NCBI GenBank assembly: GCA_903952145.1
Contig: CAJBES010000104.1
Coordinates: forward strand, 1-64,000
DNA length: 64,000 nt
Reading direction: 5' to 3'
Origin: an uncultured Opitutaceae bacterium
Lineage (GTDB): Bacteria; Verrucomicrobiota; Verrucomicrobiia; Opitutales; Opitutaceae
The notes under the pieces are model-generated. The model had not been told where the DNA came from, ran no database searches, and saw only the letters and a program-made list of their open reading frames with translations. The position numbers and the translations under genes were made by a program. Shown in pieces: positions 9,126 to 18,882 of the stretch (position 1 is its first letter; every line of letters starts with the position of its first letter).

Positions 9126-10270
9126 GGTGCGGAGGTGAGGAAGGAAAGGTCCACGGCCTGCCGCACGGTTTTGCCGGAGGCGGCGCGCAGCACGAGGTGG
9201 TCGCCGCGGAAGTCCACGCGGCGGACGGTGTCGAAGCCGCGCGGGATGGCGGCAACCCCCATGATGTAGGGCACGATGAGCGGACGGCGCGGATCGAGCC
9301 GCAGGGTGGTCGGGATGCCGCGCCGCGAGACCGGATTGGGTGCGGCGGATTCGGCGAGTCCGAAGTGAAAGTAACTCGTCACGTCCTCGAGCCCCAGCAC
9401 GCTGCGGTGCCGGCTGCTCCAGGGTGCCATGTGCCGGCCGCCGTTGGAATGCCAGAGCACCGTCGAGGCCAGCACCCGCGGATCCTTCAGCGCAAACCAC
9501 ACGTAGCGCTGCTCCGGGAAGGTCACCGCCGTCCACGCCACCGGTGTGTCCGCAAGGGACGAGAGCATCACCAAGTCCTCAAAGCCTGCCCGCGCCGGGT
9601 AGCGCGTCAGATCGGTCGTGCCACCAGTCGCCAGGGGCACGCGGCGCAGGTCGCGGATCTTCGCCCCGATCTTGAGCGCGGAATAGCCGCCTTGGGCGGG
9701 CAATTCGAACTGCTCCGGGCAGGTCTGGGCAAAGCGCCACGGGCTGAGCGCGATGCGGCCGGAGCCGGGCTTGTCCGGAAACTTCAAGGTCGCGTGGTGC
9801 CCGAGGCACATCGGCCCGCTCATGCCGTGGAGCTCGTGTCGGATGTAGAGGTTGGCTTCACCGGGCCGCAGCGTGATGCGCTTCACCACCCGGCCGGGCC
9901 GGACGCGGGTTTTCAATTCGGCGACCAGCGTCCCGGCGCCCGACTCCCGCGCCAGCAGCTTCCAGACGCCTTCCGCCGTCTCGCCGTGCACGGGATGTTT
10001 TTCGCCGCGCCACGGCCGGGCGTTGCCCCCGAAGGGCGCACAGAAAAAATCTCCGCGCAGCGGCCGCAACGCACCGGATGCCTCCGCCGGCAGCGGCTCG
10101 CCGTGCCAGGGCGCGATGGCGAAGGGCTGCACCGGGCCGGTGTCGGTCTGGAAGGTCACCGGCGCGAGGTGTCCGCCGCGGCAGGTGAGGAAGGCCTCCA
10201 CACGGTCGCTGGCAAAACGCCACGAGGGCTGATGGGCGATGGTTTGCTTGGTGATACCGGTCGGTTTCAT
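9122..10270 (-). CDS. Hypothetical protein, possibly galactose-mutarotase-like fold
   Basis: 382 aa ORF; HELHGMSGPMCLGHHATLKFPDKPGSGRIALSPW style of mutarotase-superfamily proteins; translationally overlaps the isomerase. Confidence 0.6.
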   Translation of the reverse strand: MKPTGITKQTIAHQPSWRFASDRVEAFLTCRGGHLAPVTFQTDTGPVQPFAIAPWHGEPLPAEASGALRPLRGDFFCAPFGGNARPWRGEKHPVHGETAEGVWKLLARESGAGTLVAELKTRVRPGRVVKRITLRPGEANLYIRHELHGMSGPMCLGHHATLKFPDKPGSGRIALSPWRFAQTCPEQFELPAQGGYSALKIGAKIRDLRRVPLATGGTTDLTRYPARAGFEDLVMLSSLADTPVAWTAVTFPEQRYVWFALKDPRVLASTVLWHSNGGRHMAPWSSRHRSVLGLEDVTSYFHFGLAESAAPNPVSRRGIPTTLRLDPRRPLIVPYIMGVAAIPRGFDTVRRVDFRGDHLVLRAASGKTVRQAVDLSFLTSAP

Positions 10271-10617
10271 GAGCCAAAGGTTGGCGGCCCGACAGCCCGG
10301 TGGCGAGTCTGCTCCGCTGCATCACCGGGCTATAAGCCGGGGTGCCACTTCGGTTAAGCCGCCGGCGTGCCTGCCGCTGGGTCCGGCCATGTTGTCGCCA
10401 GATTCCAATATGTGCCTGTCCTCATGCCGACCAAAGTGGACGCGCAGGTCCCACTGCGCGCCAAGGCGCATGCGTCCGCCGTGTTGTGTTCGTGGCCGGC
10501 CGCGGGATCTGCCGGCTCACCCAAGGCTGCGCGGGCGCGACCAAGCCGCGTCGTGAACAATTGAGCCGCGCCCAAGGGTTGCATCAACGCCGCCGTTGCC
10601 TACCATGCCCCCAACGC

Positions 10618-11943
10618 ATGTTCGGCCTGCCCATCGAGATTCTGTTCATCTGTGTGCTGGTGATCGCCAACGGGGTGCTCGCCATGGCCGAGACTGCGGT
10701 CGTCTCCGCACGGAAGTCCAAGCTGCGCCGGCTGGCCGACGCCGGCGACTCCGCCGCCAAGCAGGCCCTTGCGCTCGCGGCCAACCCGGCCCGCTTTCTG
10801 GCACTGGTGGAGTTCTGGCTGACGCTCAGCAGCACGATCGCCGGCGTGCTCGGTGGGGCCCGCCTCGCCGGACCGCTGGGTGTGTGGCTCGCCCGGACCG
10901 CGGTGCTGGCACCCTACGCGCCGGCCCTCGCCTTCGTCATCGTGGCACTCGGCCTCACCGCGTTTGTCCTGCTCTTTGGGGAACTCGTGCCGAAGCGCAT
11001 TGGCCTGGCCTACCCTGAGCGGGTCGCCGGCCTGCTCGCCGGCACCATGCGCACGCTCGCCTGGCTGGCCGCGCCGTCCCTGCGGCTCTTTGAACTCGCC
11101 ACCGAGGGGATCCTGCGGCTCATCCGCTTCCGCCCCGATCCCGGCGCCACCGTGGTGAGCGAGGACGAGGTGCGTGCGCTTGTGGAACAGGGCCTGCACG
11201 CCGGCGTCTTTCAACGCGCGGAGCAGCAGATGGTGGAGGGTGTGCTCGCGCTCGACCAGCGGTCCATCACCACCCTCATGACGCCGCGGCCGAAGATGGT
11301 CTTCCTCAACCTCGAGGATTCCGAGGAGATCAACTGGCGCAAGATCGTCACCAGCGGCCATTCGCATTTTCCGGTCTTCCACGGCAACCGCGACCAGGTC
11401 GTCGGCATGGTCTCGGTCAAGGCGATCTGGGCCAACTCCGCCATCGGCCTGCCCGCCACGCTGAAGAACCTTGTCGTCACGCCGCTCACGGTGCCGGAGA
11501 CCCTCAACGCGGCCCAGTTGCTCGAGCAGTTCAAACGGTCCGGCAAACACCTCGCCATCGTCACCGATGAGTTTGGCGCCGTGCAGGGGCTGGTGACCCT
11601 CATTGATGTGTTCGAGGCCATCGTGGGCGATCTGCCCGACCACGGCCCGCGCCAGGCACAGCCCGAGGTGCGCCGCCGCGAGGACGGCTCGTGGCTCATC
11701 GACGCCACCCTGCCCGTCGCCGAGTTGAAGACCCTCCTCGGCCTCAAGGTCCGCCTGCCGCGCGAAGGCGAGGCGGATTACAAGACCCTCGGCGGCTTCG
11801 TGATGACCTATTTCGGGCGCATCCCCGTGGCGGGCGACTGGTTCGTCTGGGCCGGCTGGCGCTTCGAAGTGGTCGATATGGACCGCCACCGCATCGACAA
11901 GTTGCTGGTGAGCCGCACCCCGGCCCCCGCCGCGCCGGCCTGA
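10618..11943 (+). CDS. CNNM/CBS/CorC_HlyC domain membrane protein (hemolysin family)
   Basis: MFGLPIEILFICVLVIANGVLAMAETAVVSARKSKLRRLAD; MTPRPKMVFLNLEDS; DEFGAVQGLVTLIDVFEAIVGDL; start moved from track 10342 to ATG 10618. Confidence 0.9.
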   Translation: MFGLPIEILFICVLVIANGVLAMAETAVVSARKSKLRRLADAGDSAAKQALALAANPARFLALVEFWLTLSSTIAGVLGGARLAGPLGVWLARTAVLAPYAPALAFVIVALGLTAFVLLFGELVPKRIGLAYPERVAGLLAGTMRTLAWLAAPSLRLFELATEGILRLIRFRPDPGATVVSEDEVRALVEQGLHAGVFQRAEQQMVEGVLALDQRSITTLMTPRPKMVFLNLEDSEEINWRKIVTSGHSHFPVFHGNRDQVVGMVSVKAIWANSAIGLPATLKNLVVTPLTVPETLNAAQLLEQFKRSGKHLAIVTDEFGAVQGLVTLIDVFEAIVGDLPDHGPRQAQPEVRRREDGSWLIDATLPVAELKTLLGLKVRLPREGEADYKTLGGFVMTYFGRIPVAGDWFVWAGWRFEVVDMDRHRIDKLLVSRTPAPAAPA

Positions 11944-11971
11944 GCCGTCGGCCGGACGGATCCACCACCCC

Positions 11972-13129
11972 ATGGCCCCGTTCCTCCCACTTGCCCTCGG
12001 CATCCTCGTCGCCGCCGGCTGGCTTGTTCTCGCCGGCGTGCTGATGCGTGGTAACCGCCGCCTGCGCCGGCTGGCCGCACTCGGCGCCGCGCCGCCGGCC
12101 CGTTGGCCGCGGGTCTCCATCGTCTTCGCCGCGCGCAACGAGGGTCATGCCGTGGGCGCAGCCGTCACCACCATGCTCGCGCTCGATTATCCCGACTGGG
12201 AGCTCATCGCCGTCAATGACCGCTCCGATGACAGCACCGGGGCCGTGCTCGATGCCCTCGCCGGCTGCGAACCGCGTCTGTCGGTCGTCCATGTCGGCAC
12301 CCTGCCGCCGGGTTGGCTGGGGAAGACCCATGCGCTGCACCTCGGCGCGGCCCGGGCATCGGGTGACTTCATCCTGTTTACCGACGCCGACGTCCACTTC
12401 CGGCCCGATGCGCTGCGCCGCGCCGTCGCCCATGCCGAGGCCACGGGGCTCGCCCTGTTGACCGCCGTGCCGGCACTCCACGGGCCGGGCCACGCCCTGG
12501 GGGTGTGCGTCAACGCCTTCAGCCTCGCGTTCACCGCCTGGCTGCGGCCGTGGCGCATCCCGGACCTGCACTGTGATGCGCATGGCAGCGTCGGCGCCTT
12601 CGGGCTGGTGCGCACCGCCACCTATCGCGCCCTTGGCGGTCATGCGCCGCTACGGCTGCGCCCCGACGACGACATCAAACTCGGCCTGCTTTTCAAACAA
12701 CACGGCGCCCGCTGCGAACTGCTCCACGGCAGCGGCGCTCTCACCGTGGCATGGTATGGGAGCGTGGGCGCCATGGTCCGCGGGCTGGAGAAAAATGGTT
12801 ACGCTGCCACCGACTACCGTCCGTGGCTCGTGGGGCTCGGGGCCGCGGGGCAAGCGCTTTTCTTCCTCTGGCCCATCGCCGCGCTCGGCCTGACGCACGG
12901 GGCGACCTGGGGGCTGCACGCCGGTGCCGTGGCGGTGATGCTGGGGCTCGGCTGTGATCAAACCCGTTTCACCGGCGGTCGCTGGTGGCATGGGCTTTTC
13001 CTGCCGCTCGGCGCCGCGGTTTTCGGCTATGCGGTGGTCCGCTCCATGGTCGTCACCCTCCGGCGCGGCGGCATTGTCTGGCGCGGCACCTTCTACCCGT
13101 TGCGCGAACTACGGGCCAACCGCCTGTGA
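11972..13129 (+). CDS. Glycosyltransferase family 2 with C-terminal membrane segments
   Basis: VSIVFAARNEGHAVGAAVTTMLALDYPDWELIAVNDRSDDST; FTDADVHFRPDAL. Confidence 0.85.
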   Translation: MAPFLPLALGILVAAGWLVLAGVLMRGNRRLRRLAALGAAPPARWPRVSIVFAARNEGHAVGAAVTTMLALDYPDWELIAVNDRSDDSTGAVLDALAGCEPRLSVVHVGTLPPGWLGKTHALHLGAARASGDFILFTDADVHFRPDALRRAVAHAEATGLALLTAVPALHGPGHALGVCVNAFSLAFTAWLRPWRIPDLHCDAHGSVGAFGLVRTATYRALGGHAPLRLRPDDDIKLGLLFKQHGARCELLHGSGALTVAWYGSVGAMVRGLEKNGYAATDYRPWLVGLGAAGQALFFLWPIAALGLTHGATWGLHAGAVAVMLGLGCDQTRFTGGRWWHGLFLPLGAAVFGYAVVRSMVVTLRRGGIVWRGTFYPLRELRANRL

Positions 13130-13176
13130 CGGCCACGCCGGGGCGTGCCGCCCTGCCGGATTTCAATGGGCTGCGC

Positions 13177-13692
13177 TCAGTTGCCGGCGGCGCCAACCAC
13201 CTTCAGCACATCCTCAGCCTGCTGCTTCGTCGAAGCGCTGTAGTCGGCCCAGACGATCTTGCCGCCTTTGATCAGATAGGCCTGGCGCTTGGCAAAGCCC
13301 AGCGTCGTCGGCACGCCGAAAGCCGCGACCACTTTCTTGTCGTGGTCGGCGATGAGCGTGAACGGCAGGTTATATTTCTCCTTGAAGGCCTTCTGGGTCT
13401 CGGGCTGGTCGGTGCTCACGCCGATGACGGCCACGCCCTTGGCCGAAAGATCTTCAAACGCATCGCGCAACGAGCAGCCCTGGGCGGTGCAGCTGGGGGT
13501 ATCGGCCTTGGGGTAGAAATAAACCAGCGTGTAGGGCTGCTGGGCGTAGACATCAGCCAGGGCGAGCGTGGTCCCGGTTTCGGTGACGCCGGAGACGGCG
13601 GGCGCGGCGGCGCCCACGGCGAGTGGTTCGGCAGAGGAAAAGAGCGACATGGTAAGAAAAATAGCGAAGGCGAGGACGGGGCGGAGTTTCAT
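13177..13692 (-). CDS. Peroxiredoxin (BCP-type, exported)
   Basis: Signal-like MKLRPVLAFAIFLTMSLFSSA then YTLVYFYPKADTPSCTAQGCSLRDAFEDL. Confidence 0.88.
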   Translation of the reverse strand: MKLRPVLAFAIFLTMSLFSSAEPLAVGAAAPAVSGVTETGTTLALADVYAQQPYTLVYFYPKADTPSCTAQGCSLRDAFEDLSAKGVAVIGVSTDQPETQKAFKEKYNLPFTLIADHDKKVVAAFGVPTTLGFAKRQAYLIKGGKIVWADYSASTKQQAEDVLKVVGAAGN

Positions 13693-13841
13693 ACGCTTCC
13701 ATCCATACCCACCAGGCCGCCTTTCGCAAGCGGGCCGGCCAAACGCACCTGAACCAATGGAAGCGGCCGGCACCCCCGGGTTGCCCGGACCTGGCAAACG
13801 CTTCCGCGGCCTGCAATTCCCGCTGATGTGGCCGGCGGGAA

Positions 13842-14927
13842 CTACCGCGCCGGCGTCAGCACCCGCGCCGCGGCCTGTGCCTTCAGGCAGAGCTCGGCGG
13901 CCTTGAAGGCGTGCGCCTGGGTCATCGCCCTTTCGGTACGGTTCAGGCAGTCGAGGATGAGCTCGCCGAAGAAGCGGAAGCCGACCCGGCCGGCGACGTT
14001 CATGAGCTGTTCGCCGCGATCATCGACCAAAACCAGGTTGTCGCCCGCGTCGCCGCGGCCGACGTCCACGTATTTGCGCAGCTCGATGTAGCCCTTCGTG
14101 CCGAGGATCACGGTGCGGCCGTCGCCCCACGTGCGCAGGCCGTCGGGCGTGAACCAGTCCACGCGGATGTAGTTCGAGGTCCCGTTGTCGCCGATGAGCG
14201 AAGCCTCGCCAAAATCCTCCAGCCCGGGGGTGTCGGGATTGGCAAAGTTGCCCACGGCGGCATGGGCGACGGTCGCGTCAGTCGCACCGCTGTAGAAAAG
14301 AAACTGCTCGAACTGGTGGCTGCCGATGTCGCAAAGAATGCCGCCGTAGCGGGCCTTGTCAAAAAACCACGCCGGGCGCGAGGGCTTGTTCAGCCGGTGC
14401 GGCCCGAGCCCGAGCACCTGGATCACCCGCCCGATGGCGCCGCCGTGCACGAGGTCGCCGGCGTGCATGGCGCACTCCACATGCAGCCGCTCGCTGTAAT
14501 ACACCATGTATTTGCGGCCGGTGGCGGCCACGGTGCGCTGCGCTTCGGCCAGCTGGGCGAGCGTGGTGAAGGGAGTCTTGTCGGTGAAATAGTCCTTGCC
14601 CGCCCGCATCACCCGGACGCCGATCGGACCGCGGTCACAAGGCACCGCCGCGGCCGCGACAAGATGCACCGCCGGGTCGGCCAGGATTTCGTCGAAGCTG
14701 CGCGCCACCTGCACCTGCGGGTAGGCCTTGCGAAAGGCCGCCACCTTCGCGGGGTCGGCATCGTAAACCCACTGGAGCGTCGCGCCGGCTTCGATCAGCC
14801 CGTTGCACTGGCCATGGATGTGCCCATGTTCCAAATAGGCCGCGGCAAACCCAAACTCACCCGGTTTCACCACCGGGTTTGGCTTGCCCTGCGGCGCGTA
14901 GTTCATGCCATCGGATATTTGCGCCAT
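13842..14927 (-). CDS. Gfo/Idh/MocA family oxidoreductase
   Basis: AGATLQWVYDADPAKVAAFRKAYPQVQVARSFDEILADPAVHLV; MRAGKDYFTDKTPFTTLAQL; WFFDKARYGGILCDIGSHQ. Confidence 0.87.
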   Translation of the reverse strand: MAQISDGMNYAPQGKPNPVVKPGEFGFAAAYLEHGHIHGQCNGLIEAGATLQWVYDADPAKVAAFRKAYPQVQVARSFDEILADPAVHLVAAAAVPCDRGPIGVRVMRAGKDYFTDKTPFTTLAQLAEAQRTVAATGRKYMVYYSERLHVECAMHAGDLVHGGAIGRVIQVLGLGPHRLNKPSRPAWFFDKARYGGILCDIGSHQFEQFLFYSGATDATVAHAAVGNFANPDTPGLEDFGEASLIGDNGTSNYIRVDWFTPDGLRTWGDGRTVILGTKGYIELRKYVDVGRGDAGDNLVLVDDRGEQLMNVAGRVGFRFFGELILDCLNRTERAMTQAHAFKAAELCLKAQAAARVLTPAR

Positions 14928-15128
14928 GCAGCCAGCAGGCTCCCGCCGCCGGGGTGAGTCAAATTTTAAGGCGCCCGGGAAGCTGCCACGCAATCCGTCA
15001 CACCGGCCTTCCCCGCGGCCAAACCGTCATTTTCACTTATGAAGTGAAATGTGGATTTATGTGTCCTGGCCCAAACCAACGCCAATGGCATCGACGCACC
15101 GCGGTTTTTCGCTCCATCCTCCGTTTCC

Positions 15129-16175
15129 ATGACGACCACCTCTCCTCTCGGCTTTGGCATCATCGGCACCGGCATGATCGCCGGTTACCACGCGCAGGCG
15201 ATCAGCCGCACGGCGGGGGCCCGGCTGGTCGGCGTCGCCGACTGTGTCGCGACGTCCGCCCGGTCTTTTGCCGAAAAACACGGGGTGAAATTTGCGACCG
15301 CCGAAGTCGCCACCCTCGTCGCCCGGTCAGACATCCAGGTGATCTGCATCACGACCCCGAGCGGCGCACATCTCGAACCCGCGCTCGCCGCCATCGCAGC
15401 CGGCAAGCATGTAATCATCGAAAAACCCCTCGAGATCACGACGGCCCGCGCCGACCGCATCATCGAGGCGGCGGCAAAGGCCGGGGTGCTGCTGGCTCCG
15501 ATCTTCCAATCCCGTTTTGGCGCGGGGGCGCAGAGGGTGAAAGCGGCCGTTGCCGCCGGCCGCCTCGGGCGTCTCGTGCTCGCCAGCGCCTACGTCAAGT
15601 GGCACCGCGACGCATCCTATTACACCGGTTGGAAAGGCACCCTGGCAATCGATGGGGGCGGGGCGGTGATCAACCAATCCGTGCACGGCCTCGATCTGCT
15701 GCAGTGGTTCGCCGGGCTGCCGGAGGAAGTTTTCGCCTGCAAGACCCGCCGGGTGCACACCGGCATCGAAGCGGAGGACACCGCATGCGCCGTGTTCCGC
15801 TACCCCGGTGGCGCGCTGGGCGGGTTCGAGGCCACCACTGCGGCATGGCCCGGCTGGGCGCGCCGCATCGAGTTGTGCGGCGAGCACGGCTCGATTGTGC
15901 TCGAGGACGACCATATCGCCCGCTGGGATTTCCGCACGGCCCATCCGGAAGACGCAGCGATCCGCACCGCCGCCAACGACAGCGCCCTTGGGGCCGGGGC
16001 CGGGGCGGCAAACACCATTTCGAGCGAGGGGCACCTCCGCCAGATCGGCGATCTGGTCACCACCATCCGCACCGGCCGCCCGCTGGCCGTCGACGGCCGC
16101 GAGGCACGCAAAGCCGTCGCCCTCGTCAACGCCATCTATGCCTCCGCTGAGCGCGGCGTCCCGGTGAAACTGTAA
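15129..16175 (+). CDS. Gfo/Idh/MocA family oxidoreductase
   Basis: LGFGIIGTGMIAGYHAQAISRTAGARLVGVADC; AAGKHVIIEKPLEIT. Confidence 0.9.
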   Translation: MTTTSPLGFGIIGTGMIAGYHAQAISRTAGARLVGVADCVATSARSFAEKHGVKFATAEVATLVARSDIQVICITTPSGAHLEPALAAIAAGKHVIIEKPLEITTARADRIIEAAAKAGVLLAPIFQSRFGAGAQRVKAAVAAGRLGRLVLASAYVKWHRDASYYTGWKGTLAIDGGGAVINQSVHGLDLLQWFAGLPEEVFACKTRRVHTGIEAEDTACAVFRYPGGALGGFEATTAAWPGWARRIELCGEHGSIVLEDDHIARWDFRTAHPEDAAIRTAANDSALGAGAGAANTISSEGHLRQIGDLVTTIRTGRPLAVDGREARKAVALVNAIYASAERGVPVKL

Positions 16176-16248
16176 GCCTGCCGCGCGTCCGCCAAGCCCG
16201 CGTTTTGACGTTGATTCGACCACCCGGCTGGCGCGTATTGGGGGAAAA

Positions 16249-17223
16249 TTGAACAGGCCCGTGCTCATCGACTGTCACAATCACCTCGGCGTTGACCTGT
16301 TCTTCTACCTGAACGGCTACCACCCCTACGCGCAGGATCTGCCCGCGCTAGTGACCGAGGGCCGGCGCTGCGGCATCGACCGCTGGGTGGTGTTTCCGAT
16401 GGTGACCAACCTCACCTTCGACGTGCCGGCGATGCGCGCCGCGAAATTCACCTACGGCGGCCTCGAGACCGTGCCCTACGTGTTCGAGAACGAGCGCATG
16501 TTCCGCGAGCTCTACGAACTCTACCCTGATCTCGGCCGGCTCACCCTGCCCTTCGCCATCCTCGACCCGATGCGCGAACCTGCCGCCCAGCTGAAGAAAC
16601 TGCGCGAGTTCCGCCCCCGGTTCCCGTTTTACGGTCTCAAGATCCAGGCAACCATCATCCAGTCCGATGTCACCGCGCTCCTGACCACCGGTCGCGGCTT
16701 TCTCGACTTCGCCGCGGAGTTCAACCTGCCCTTCCTCATCCACTCGAGCGTAAAGCCTGACGATGTCTGGTCGCAGGCGCGGGACATTCTCCGGGTCGCC
16801 GAAGCCACGCCCGGCGTCCGCTTCTGCCTCGCGCATTCCTGCCGTTTCGACCGCGAATGCCTCGACCGCGTGGCGCAACTGCCCAACACGTGGTTCGACT
16901 GCTCCGCCCACCGCATCCATTGCGAATGCGTGAACCTCGGGCTGCCCGCCGTCGCACCGCAGCCGCACCGCTTCGCCGCCGACTATCGCAACCCCACCAC
17001 AGTGCTGCGCGACCTCGCTGAGGCCTATCCGACGAAACTCATCTGGGGTTCCGACACGCCATTCCAAAGCTACGTGGACAAGGACTATTCATTGCGCAGC
17101 ACCTATGCCGAGGAAACCGCCTGTCTCCACGCACTGCCCACCCGACTCAAGCAGGCCGTCGCCCACGGCAACCTCCTCGCCCTCCTTCAGCTCAAAGATG
17201 CCAACCTTCTCCCTCAAGGGTAA
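16249..17223 (+). CDS. Amidohydrolase_2-type metal-dependent hydrolase (TTG start)
   Basis: VLIDCHNHLGVDLFFYLNGYHPY; FCLAHSCRFDRECLDRV; LIWGSDTPFQSYVD. Confidence 0.8.
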   Translation: MNRPVLIDCHNHLGVDLFFYLNGYHPYAQDLPALVTEGRRCGIDRWVVFPMVTNLTFDVPAMRAAKFTYGGLETVPYVFENERMFRELYELYPDLGRLTLPFAILDPMREPAAQLKKLREFRPRFPFYGLKIQATIIQSDVTALLTTGRGFLDFAAEFNLPFLIHSSVKPDDVWSQARDILRVAEATPGVRFCLAHSCRFDRECLDRVAQLPNTWFDCSAHRIHCECVNLGLPAVAPQPHRFAADYRNPTTVLRDLAEAYPTKLIWGSDTPFQSYVDKDYSLRSTYAEETACLHALPTRLKQAVAHGNLLALLQLKDANLLPQG

Positions 17224-17392
17224 CTCCGCCCTCGTCACCGGCTTCCCCAAGGGCATCGGCCTCGGCCTTGCCCACGGCCTCCATGCCGCCGGCGCGACCA
17301 CCTTTCTTCTGTCGTCCGCCGCCAGCTCCTTCACCGGCCAGATTCCCGGGGTGGATGGCGGATTGACCGTCGGGCAGATCGGGCGGAGGTAA
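17198..17392 (+). pseudogene. Short-chain dehydrogenase remnant with in-frame internal deletion
   Basis: 64 aa: MPTFSLKGNSALVTGFPKGIGLGLAHGLHAAGATTFLLSS (SDR N-terminus, TGxxxGIG) joined to AASSFTGQIPGVDGGLTVGQIGRR (SDR C-terminus); catalytic core missing. Confidence 0.8.
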
Positions 17393-17398
17393 GACGGC

Positions 17399-18487
17399 AT
17401 GGCCACGACCGCCACCCTCGCCACCCCCGCCGTGCTTGTGGACCGCGCGCGGCTTGAGGCCAACATCGCGGACATGCAGCGCGTCTGCGATGCCCATGGC
17501 GTCGAGCTCCGCCCGCACATCAAGACGCACAAGATGGTCGAGGTCGCCCGCCGGCAGCTCGCCGCCGGCGCCCGCGGGCTCACCTGCGCCAAGCTCGGCG
17601 AGGCCGAGGCCATGCTGCCCTCCGGCGTGCGCAGCCTGTTCGTCGCCCATTCCCTCGCGGATCCAGGCCAGGCTCCGCGCGTCGCCGCACTCGCGGACCG
17701 GCTCGACGATTTCCGCGTCGCCGTCACGAGCGAGGCGCACGCCATCGTCCTCGCCACGGTCGCCGCGGCCGCCGGCCGCAAACTCGCGGTGATGATGGCC
17801 GTGGACACCGGCCTCGGCCGCGAGGGCGTGCGCGAGCTGGCCGCGGCGCAGCGTCTCGCCGTGTGGCTGGGCCGCAGCCGCCACCTCGCGCTCCGCGGTT
17901 TCTACACGCACGAAGGCAATTTTTACGGCCTGCCGCGCGAACAGCAGCTCACGCACGTCAGTGAGCTCCTCGACCGGCTCTGCGCCGTGCGCGACGCCAT
18001 CGATCGCACCCTGCCCGTGTGGCCCGGCTGCAGTGTCTCCGCGAAGCTCATCGCCGCCGCCAGCGCCGGCCGCGTGCAGGCGGTGCGCCCTGGCGCCTAC
18101 ATGTTTGGCGACCTCTCCCTCTCCGAGGTGACCGGCGTCATGCCGTCCGCAACGGTGGCGGTGCACGTGCTCGCAACCGTGGTGGACAAACCCGAGCCGG
18201 GCCTCGCCCTGATCGATGCCGGCTCGAAGACCTTTTCCTCCGACCGCACGGCCGACAATATCCATGCCCGCGCCGCCGACGGCCGCGATCTCGCCGTCGT
18301 GCGCGTCAACGAGGAGCATGGCTACGTGCGCGGTGCGGCGGTGGAGGCCCTGCGCGTGGGCGAACGCCTTGCCTTCACCCCGGCGCACATCTGCCCGGTC
18401 ATCAACCTCACCGACGAGGTCACCGTGACCGGGGGCGGACAAATCGTGGACACGTGGCGCGTCGAGGCCCGCGGCAAAAACCGCTGA
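17399..18487 (+). CDS. D-threonine aldolase / D-serine dehydratase-like PLP fold III enzyme
   Basis: TPAVLVDRARLEANIADMQRVCDAHGVELRPHIKTHKMVEVARRQLAAGARGLTCAKLGEAE; C-terminal NEEHGYVRG and PAHICPVINL. Confidence 0.87.
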   Translation: MATTATLATPAVLVDRARLEANIADMQRVCDAHGVELRPHIKTHKMVEVARRQLAAGARGLTCAKLGEAEAMLPSGVRSLFVAHSLADPGQAPRVAALADRLDDFRVAVTSEAHAIVLATVAAAAGRKLAVMMAVDTGLGREGVRELAAAQRLAVWLGRSRHLALRGFYTHEGNFYGLPREQQLTHVSELLDRLCAVRDAIDRTLPVWPGCSVSAKLIAAASAGRVQAVRPGAYMFGDLSLSEVTGVMPSATVAVHVLATVVDKPEPGLALIDAGSKTFSSDRTADNIHARAADGRDLAVVRVNEEHGYVRGAAVEALRVGERLAFTPAHICPVINLTDEVTVTGGGQIVDTWRVEARGKNR

Positions 18488-18669
18488 ACCACAACGGCGC
18501 CGGTGCTCCCAATCCTCCCAACCAACCACGGCTTTCACGGATTAATAATGGATTCCCGGACCAATCTGCTTCAAATCGCATTCCAAGTGCTCATTCGTGC
18601 TCACACGGCATCTGAAAAACGTGCTCGAAGCCAATAGGGGAAAATGAGGCGCAGAACGTCTTAAATAGC

Positions 18670-18858
18670 ATGGGCCGCCAAATCTTTTTTCTCTCGCCGG
18701 GTTGCCTGACGGAGCTGACGCGGGCCGACCGGTTCCTCGACGAGATGAACCGGGTGATGCCGTGGACGGAACTGGTGACCGAGGCGATCTTCGCCCGGGG
18801 GTGGTATCTCTTCCAAGCCCGCCCGGCAAAAACCGCACGTTTTTCAGGGACTCCTTAA
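18670..18858 (+). pseudogene. N-terminal fragment of IS5-family transposase
   Basis: LTRADRFLDEMNRVMPWTELVTEAIF resembles the IS5 N-terminus (xxFLxEMxxVVPWxxL); no DDE domain follows. Confidence 0.6.
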
Positions 18859-18882
18859 CAATGCCTGGTCCGACCCTAATCC

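Noticed and set aside
10600-12138. 512-aa minus-strand ORF
   Set aside because: Antisense to the CNNM/CBS membrane protein and the glycosyltransferase start.
17192-18538. 448-aa minus-strand ORF
   Set aside because: Antisense to the D-threonine aldolase-like gene.
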